Assembly (NCBI RefSeq): GCF_020102855.1
Contig: NZ_JADHZD010000002.1
Location: 186,001-250,000 of the forward strand
Direction: 5' to 3'
DNA: 64,000 bases
DNA from: Nocardioides lacusdianchii
GTDB taxonomy: Bacteria; Actinomycetota; Actinomycetes; Propionibacteriales; Nocardioidaceae
Shown here piece by piece: positions 59,300-64,000 of the stretch. Every line of letters begins with the position of its first letter. Position 1 is the stretch's first letter. The position numbers and the translations under genes are program-made. The notes below the pieces were generated by a model. That model saw nothing but the letters and a program-made list of their open reading frames with translations, did not search any database and was not told the origin of the DNA.

Positions 59300-59443
59300 C
59301 TACTGGTTGGTGCCGTAGTCGACGACAGCCTGGTCGGGCTGCGACGGCGCGCTGCTCACCGTGCTGACGACGCCCACCGTGGTGAGCCCAGCGAGCACGA
59401 GGCCCACAAAAACAGCGGCGATCCCGCCGATCATTCCCTGCAC
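59300..59443 (-). CDS. 47-residue DUF2613-like membrane-anchored small protein
   Basis: This 47-residue gene is easy to miss because of its length. It starts MQGMIGG, then a single membrane helix (about residues 8-29, VFVGLVLAGLTTVGVV), and a short polar tail ending VVDYGTNQ. The GTG start has GGAGA eight bases upstream, and the stop lies 10 bases past a hairpin. DUF2613 small proteins such as Rv0236A sit beside aftD in mycobacteria, and the tail resembles theirs. It lies 45 bases downstream of the GT-C-like gene in the same direction. It may associate with an envelope glycosyltransferase. Confidence 0.7.
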   Translation of the reverse strand: MQGMIGGIAAVFVGLVLAGLTTVGVVSTVSSAPSQPDQAVVDYGTNQ

Positions 59444-59488
59444 GTCAATGTCTCCAGTTCACTAGGCCAGGAGCACCGTAGCACCGCG

Positions 59489-61270
59489 TCATCGGCTGCG
59501 GTGCATTTGCCGCGATGTGTCCCAGGCGCGCCTCCCCCGTACGAGCACAGCGCCCGACAGCGCAACGGCGGCCGCCAACCAGGCCAGGCCGAGGACCACG
59601 CGAGCCGGGATCCCCAAGGAGCCCCTCGGGGACGCCGCGCCCTGCCTGGGCAGCTCCCACAACGTCATCGTCTTGCCGTCGTGGAGCACCCGCGCCTGCG
59701 CGAGGACCGGGTCGAGGCCGTACCTGGTGTCGTCGGCACCCGCGGCGACAAGTGCCTGCGAAGCCTCTGAGTCGAGCACGACCCAACCAATGCCCTCACC
59801 GGAGAGGGCATGCTCGAGCTCGACTCCTTCGAGCGAGCCGAGAGCAGATGCCACGCGCTGGGCCCGGAGGTCCTCCCCCGGGATCGTCACGCCCGACACC
59901 ACGAGCGTGTCGCTCGCGAGGTAGTCGACCGGCAGGTAGCGACCGAGCGGGTCCAGCGTTCGCCGCCCGTCGTTCCACTCGGGCCGTCGGTAGGACGTGA
60001 AGGGCAGCACGAGCACGTCACCGGTGTGTCCAGCACGCTGCGAGGCAGAGAGAGCCCCCCTTGCGTCGGCGTACTCCATCGGGAAGCCGACAGCGCCGAG
60101 GCGTCCGGAGACGCCGGCCACAGCGTCCGGCATGAGCGTCACTGGGCTGAGCACCAGCACGGTGCCCAGGGTCAGCCCTAGCGCGCGCACCGGCACCAAG
60201 TCGACGACGCGCGACACGCCCAGCCCGAGGAGGACCGCCTGCAGCGGAGCCACCAGGGCCACGAACCGCGTCCCGTCGCGTGCCAGTCCCGCTCCGGGGA
60301 CCTGCTCGACGAGCCAACCGACCGTGCCGGGCACCGCAGCCCCGGCCAGCGCCAGCACGAGACCGATGAGCGCCGGAATCGCCAGCGCCCGTCGATCGGC
60401 CCTCGAGGTGAGGCGCCGCCACGGTCCCAGCCCGACGGCACAGGTCGTGAGCACGAGGACGAGCGCGACCACCGCCACCCACGTCGTCCGCGAGCCAGGG
60501 ACCACCTCGGCGTTCCAGATGCCCCCGAGACCGAGGACCGCCGCCCAGGCAGGCAGTACGCCCTCCCCCTGTGCGGAGAACAGTCTCACTGCGGCCGGGT
60601 CGCTCAGGGAGCCCGACCCGTGCAGGACACCAGCCACGGCCCACGGAGCGTTCACGGCTGCGACGGCGCACATCGTCCAAGCGGCCGGACGCCACGCACC
60701 ACGTCCGGACGCCGCCACTCCCACCACGGCCAGCCCGCCGGCGACCAGCCCGCCCACCGGGCTCAGGCTGGCGAAGGCCAACCACAGGACCAGGCCCGGC
60801 CATGCTCGGCCGTCGGACACCACACGTCTGGCGCAGAGGTGTATCCACGGCAGCGCGGCGTAGGTCATCAGCAACGGCCAGTGCCCGATGACGAGCCTCT
60901 CGACGACGAACGGGTTCCACACGTACAGGGTGGACGCGGCCAGGCCGCCGAGTACCGACCCGCCGGGAACCATGCGCCAGGCGCCTGCTCCTGCCAGGAC
61001 CAGGGTGCCCAGCAGCACCGCCTTCTGCAGGACCATCCCCGGGACGACCTCGTCCAGCACGGCGACCACGAGGTCCGACGGCACCGCGCGCGGGAGGCTC
61101 GATCCCAAGCCGAGGAAGTCGCCGCGCAAGGTGAGGTCGGGGACCCAGACCATGTCGTAGGTCAGCACGTAGCCGGGGAGGAGCGCGCCTCCGAGCATCA
61201 GCACGGCGAGCGCCAGCGGCCACAGGACCGGCAAGGCGCGCACGGCCGTGGCACCGATCCGTCTCCGCAC
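59489..61270 (-). CDS. polytopic membrane protein, GT-C-like (Rv0226c-like position)
   Basis: This 593-residue protein has about 12 membrane helices, starting ALPVLWPLALAVLMLGGALLPGYVL. The first external loop contains TYDMVWVPDLTLRGDFLG, with acidic residues in the position of a GT-C active site. WNPFVVERLVIGHWPLLMTYAALPW follows. The C-terminal extracytoplasmic part has VLVLPFTSYRRPEWNDGRR. The GTG start has TAGGCT six bases upstream. It lies between the GT4 and flippase genes in the envelope locus and matches the place of the membrane protein Rv0226c. The function is inferred as glycan assembly. Confidence 0.78.
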   Translation of the reverse strand: MRRRIGATAVRALPVLWPLALAVLMLGGALLPGYVLTYDMVWVPDLTLRGDFLGLGSSLPRAVPSDLVVAVLDEVVPGMVLQKAVLLGTLVLAGAGAWRMVPGGSVLGGLAASTLYVWNPFVVERLVIGHWPLLMTYAALPWIHLCARRVVSDGRAWPGLVLWLAFASLSPVGGLVAGGLAVVGVAASGRGAWRPAAWTMCAVAAVNAPWAVAGVLHGSGSLSDPAAVRLFSAQGEGVLPAWAAVLGLGGIWNAEVVPGSRTTWVAVVALVLVLTTCAVGLGPWRRLTSRADRRALAIPALIGLVLALAGAAVPGTVGWLVEQVPGAGLARDGTRFVALVAPLQAVLLGLGVSRVVDLVPVRALGLTLGTVLVLSPVTLMPDAVAGVSGRLGAVGFPMEYADARGALSASQRAGHTGDVLVLPFTSYRRPEWNDGRRTLDPLGRYLPVDYLASDTLVVSGVTIPGEDLRAQRVASALGSLEGVELEHALSGEGIGWVVLDSEASQALVAAGADDTRYGLDPVLAQARVLHDGKTMTLWELPRQGAASPRGSLGIPARVVLGLAWLAAAVALSGAVLVRGRRAWDTSRQMHRSR

Positions 61271-61276
61271 GGGTGG

Positions 61277-61366
61277 AGCCTAGGCGTTGACCTGCGTCCG
61301 ACAGCGACCCCGGCCCGCCTCTCTCCCCCGCCGGTGCCAGGAAGGTGCTGTCGCTGCACCTAGGAT
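61277..61366. promoter_or_regulatory. divergent leaderless promoters of the GT-C-like and flippase genes
   Basis: The minus strand has TAGGCT (61282-61277) six bases before the GTG at 61270. The plus strand has TAGGAT (61361-61366) seven bases before the GTG at 61374. Confidence 0.5.
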
Positions 61367-61373
61367 GCCGCAG

Positions 61374-62621
61374 GTGACGGACCCGATCAGCGCGCGCAGC
61401 AGCCGCGCGATCGACGGCAGCGTCGTAGCCGTGGCCACCAGCATCATGAACGTCGCCACCTACGGCTTCACCCTCGTCGCGGCCCGCATCATCGGGCCGA
61501 GCGAGTACGGCGCCCTCGCGGCGTGCCTCGGGCTGCTGATCGTGGTCCAGGTGGGCGCCCTCGGACTCCAGGCGACCGCCGCCCGCCGCATCGCCGTGGA
61601 CAGGGCCAACGTCGCCACGATCGAACGGGCCATCCTCGCTCTCACAGCCCAGGTCTCTCTCGGCGCAGGCCTGCTCATGCTGGTGTTGAGTCCGGCGATC
61701 AAGGTGCTGCTCAACCTCGACAGCCTCGTCACCGCCGTGGTCGTAGCCCTGGCCGTGGTGCCACTCACCTGGGCAGGCGGGCAGGCCGGGATCCTGCAGG
61801 GCGAGCGTCGCTGGCGCCCGCTAGCGCTGTTCTACCTCGCCGGAGGGATACCGAGGCTGGCGGTCGGAACCTCCATCATCCTGTGGCAGCCGAGCGCGAC
61901 AGGCGCCATCCTCGGCGTTGCCATCGGCTTCTGCTTCCCGGTCCTCGTGGGCTGGTGGGTGCTACGCCACCGGCGTACGCCACAGGCGGTCGCCCCTGAA
62001 CACTCCAAGCGCGCGATGCTCGTCGAGAGCGCGCACAACGCCCAGGTGCTGGTCGCCTACTTCGCCCTCACCAGCGTGGACATCATCATCGCGAGGCAGG
62101 TGCTCAGCGGGCACGACGCCGGCCTCTACGCCGCCGGGCTGATCATGGCGAAGGTGATGCTGTTCCTTCCACAGTTCGTCGTCGTGATCGCGTTCCCCGA
62201 CATGGCCACGCCGGAACGCCGGCACCGCGCGCTCGTCCGCAGCCTGCTCGCCGTCGGAGTGCTGGGCCTGTTCGTCGCCGTCGCCGCCAAGGTGCTGTCC
62301 CCCGTCGCGATGTTCTTCGTCGGCGGCGCCGACTTCGGCGAGGTGGAGGACCTGCTGTGGGTCTTCGCCGCGCTCGGCACGGTGCTGGCGATGCTCCAGC
62401 TGCAGGTGTACGCCGTCCTCGCACGCCAGGCGCGCCGATCGGTGCTCCTGGTCTGGGCGGCCCTCGTCGTGCTGGTCGTCCTCGGCCTGCGCGTCGAGTC
62501 GGTCGCCGGCCTGGTCACCGTGGTGGTGGCTGTGGACGCCGTCCTGCTCACGGTGCTGACGCTGGCCAGCCTCCGCCTGGCCAGCCGGGCCGCCCCCGCA
62601 GCCACCCGCGCGGCGGGCTGA
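61374..62621 (+). CDS. polysaccharide flippase-like membrane protein (MOP/Wzx-type)
   Basis: This 415-residue protein has about 12 membrane helices. The opening SVVAVATSIMNVATYGFTLVAARIIGPSEYGALAACLGLLIVV is typical of Wzx/MurJ-like flippases, with the conserved IGPSEYG loop. ILQGERRWRPLALFYLAGGIPR and SVDIIIARQVLSGHDAGLYAAG are further family landmarks. It would carry lipid-linked glycan across the cytoplasmic membrane. GTG at 61374 is preferred to the ATG at 61365 because TAGGAT lies seven bases upstream of it. It is divergent from the GT-C-like gene. It probably completes the envelope glycan locus. Confidence 0.88.
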   Translation: MTDPISARSSRAIDGSVVAVATSIMNVATYGFTLVAARIIGPSEYGALAACLGLLIVVQVGALGLQATAARRIAVDRANVATIERAILALTAQVSLGAGLLMLVLSPAIKVLLNLDSLVTAVVVALAVVPLTWAGGQAGILQGERRWRPLALFYLAGGIPRLAVGTSIILWQPSATGAILGVAIGFCFPVLVGWWVLRHRRTPQAVAPEHSKRAMLVESAHNAQVLVAYFALTSVDIIIARQVLSGHDAGLYAAGLIMAKVMLFLPQFVVVIAFPDMATPERRHRALVRSLLAVGVLGLFVAVAAKVLSPVAMFFVGGADFGEVEDLLWVFAALGTVLAMLQLQVYAVLARQARRSVLLVWAALVVLVVLGLRVESVAGLVTVVVAVDAVLLTVLTLASLRLASRAAPAATRAAG

Positions 62622-62631
62622 GCGGCTCCCC

Positions 62632-63117
62632 CTACGTCGCGGTCCGGGGCGCGAGGTCCAGGCTGAGCGACGTCAGCCCCTCCACCCGGCGGAACCCGAA
62701 CCCGCGGTAGAGACCCAGCGCGGCCGTGTTGTCCGGCTCGGTCACGAGCGACAGCCGCGTCGCACCTGCGGCGACGGCGGCGTCACGGACCGCACCCACC
62801 AGCGCGCCGGCCACCCCACGGCGGCGGGCTTCGGGGAGCACGTACAGGTCACGGACCTGCCAAAACCGTCCCAGGGCCAGCGATGCGGGCGTCTCGTGCG
62901 CCGTCGCCAGACCGACCGGAGCGTCGTCAGGCCCCGAGGTCATGAACGCCGCGTAGACCATGAGCTGCCGCGTCCGGACCATCTCGCTGAGCCAGTCCCG
63001 GGCACGCGCCTCCCCGTCCGACTCGCCGTAGTGGTGCCGGTAGTGGTTGAACAGACCGGCGGCGACCGCGAGCGTCTCGTCGGTGTCGCACGACGTGACC
63101 CGCAGCCCGGTGTCCAT
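62632..63117 (-). CDS. GNAT family N-acetyltransferase
   Basis: This 161-residue enzyme has the GNAT fold: VGLATAHETPASLALG, then VRDLYVLPEARRRGVAGALVGAVRDAAV, whose RRRGVAGAL is the acetyl-CoA pyrophosphate loop. It ends LVTEPDNTAALGLYRGFGFRRVEG, the acetyl-CoA-stacking C-terminal motif. It should acetylate an amine; the substrate is unknown. The ATG overlaps the polA TGA stop by one base (TGATG), so it is translationally coupled to polA. Confidence 0.9.
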   Translation of the reverse strand: MDTGLRVTSCDTDETLAVAAGLFNHYRHHYGESDGEARARDWLSEMVRTRQLMVYAAFMTSGPDDAPVGLATAHETPASLALGRFWQVRDLYVLPEARRRGVAGALVGAVRDAAVAAGATRLSLVTEPDNTAALGLYRGFGFRRVEGLTSLSLDLAPRTAT

Positions 63118-64000
63118 CAGTGCGCGGCGTCGTGCCAGCTGCGCCCGGTGCCGATCGAGACGTCGAGCGGGACGGCGAGGTCCGCGGCCCCGCCCATCTC
63201 GGCCCGCACGAGCGCGGCGAGGTCGTCGGCCTCGCCCGGCGCGACCTCGAAGACGAGCTCGTCGTGCACCTGGAGCAGCATGCGCGAGCGGAGGCCCTGC
63301 TCGGCCAGTGCCTTCTCGACCCCGAGCATCGCGACCTTCACCAGGTCTGCGGCCGAGCCCTGGATCGGGGCGTTGAGCGCCATCCGCTCGGCGGTCTCGC
63401 GACGCTGGCGGTTGTCGCTGGTCAGGTCGGGCAGGTAGCGGCGGCGACCCAGGATGGTCTCGGTGAAGCCGGACCGGCGCGCCTCGTCCACGATGCCGCC
63501 GAGGTAGTCACGCACCCCGCCGAAGGTCTCGAAGTACTCGTCCATCAGCCCGCGGGCCTCGGAGGTGTCGATCCGCAGCTGCTGGGAGAGCCCGAAGGCG
63601 GACAGGCCGTAGGCAAGGCCGTAGTTCATCGCCTTGATCTTGGCCCGCTGCTCGACGCTCACCGCGGCCGCGTCGACGTCGAAGACGCGTGCGGCGGTGA
63701 TCGAGTGGAAGTCCTGGCCGGAGCGGAAGGCCTCGATCAGCAGCTCGTCCTCGGAGAGGTGGGCCATGATGCGCATCTCGACCTGGCTGTAGTCGGCCGT
63801 CAACAGGGACTCGAAGCCCTCGCCCACGACGAAGCCCTCACGGATCCGGCGGCCGGCCTCGGTGCGGATCGGGATGTTCTGGAGGTTCGGGTCGGTGCTG
63901 GAGAGGCGGCCGGTGGCCGCGATGATCTGGTTGTAGGTGGTGTGGATGCGCCCGTCGGAGGCCACGGTCTTGAGCAGGCCCTCCACCGTCTGGCGCAGCC
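63117..64000 (-). CDS. polA: DNA polymerase I, C-terminal part (5' end outside the window)
   Basis: About 294 residues of the polymerase domain are visible. Motifs are in order: TTYNQIIAATGRLSSTDPNLQNIPIRT, motif A DYSQVEMRIMAHLS (catalytic Asp), the O-helix RAKIKAMNYGLAYGLSAFGL, then GRRRYLPDL, and motif C QVHDELVFEV (catalytic His-Asp-Glu). The O-helix residue corresponding to the Phe/Tyr ddNTP selector is Tyr. The protein ends SWHDAAH. It fills gaps in repair and replaces RNA primers. The gene is not broken; it runs off the window edge. It is coupled to the GNAT gene. Confidence 0.96.
   Translation of the reverse strand, partial: LRQTVEGLLKTVASDGRIHTTYNQIIAATGRLSSTDPNLQNIPIRTEAGRRIREGFVVGEGFESLLTADYSQVEMRIMAHLSEDELLIEAFRSGQDFHSITAARVFDVDAAAVSVEQRAKIKAMNYGLAYGLSAFGLSQQLRIDTSEARGLMDEYFETFGGVRDYLGGIVDEARRSGFTETILGRRRYLPDLTSDNRQRRETAERMALNAPIQGSAADLVKVAMLGVEKALAEQGLRSRMLLQVHDELVFEVAPGEADDLAALVRAEMGGAADLAVPLDVSIGTGRSWHDAAH

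Noticed and set aside
63117..64000. Truncated or broken polA
   Set aside because: All visible polymerase motifs are intact and the frame is open to the window edge, so the missing part simply lies outside.

Overview
This window is chromosomal DNA from a high-G+C actinobacterium, most likely Nocardioides or another member of the Nocardioidaceae (inferred from gene content, no database search). The evidence is a G+C content of about 70%, many GTG starts, an Ala/Lys-rich N-terminus on the principal sigma factor, a topoisomerase IV-type ParE, DUF7455, DUF4192 and DUF3068 proteins, and many genes with a TANNNT-like hexamer only 6-7 bases before the start codon, the pattern of leaderless transcription. 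No rRNA, tRNA, CRISPR array, insertion sequence or prophage was seen.

Layout. 1-5 kb: end of a GAF/winged-helix regulator, a beta-carbonic anhydrase, a small DUF4242 protein, and a GMC oxidoreductase/aldehyde dehydrogenase pair. 5-20.7 kb: information and stress genes, with parE, a DUF7455 protein, two transporters or membrane proteins, CapA-like and M28 lipoproteins, rpoD, a HhH-GPD glycosylase-like protein, a universal stress protein, a GCS2 ligase, DUF4192, DNA polymerase IV and a group-2 sigma factor. 20.7-32.3 kb: a GH3 lipoprotein, coaE with a MarR regulator and a divergent ABC exporter, an aminotransferase, a GlxA-type regulator divergent from an AMP-forming ligase, a patatin, rpsA and a phosphotransferase. 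32.5-42.3 kb: a large secreted Ig-like/TSP3 protein, a MoxR-DUF58-transglutaminase-like operon and a secreted SGNH hydrolase. 42.3-62.6 kb: a cell-envelope glycan block. 62.6-64 kb: a GNAT acetyltransferase and the 3' part of polA.

The most interesting region is 42.3-62.6 kb. It holds two AftD-like giant membrane glycosyltransferases, two further GT-C-like membrane proteins, a GT4 glycosyltransferase, a Wzx-like flippase, an OafA-type acyltransferase, four SAM methyltransferases, a DUF3068 membrane protein and a 47-residue DUF2613-like gene. This gene set resembles the mycobacterial Rv0224c-Rv0228 and aftD-Rv0236A genes, but it sits in an organism that probably lacks mycolic acids. It also lies between polA and rpsA/coaE, which are neighbours in M. 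tuberculosis. The polymer it makes is unknown; a methylated and acylated arabinan-like surface glycan is a reasonable guess.

A second theme is redox-stress control. Three promoter regions carry GGAAT-N18-GTT, the motif of SigR/SigH-type ECF sigma factors. They lie before the DUF7455 gene, before the group-2 sigma factor, and between the MarR regulator and its ABC transporter, where a 15-base palindromic operator follows directly.
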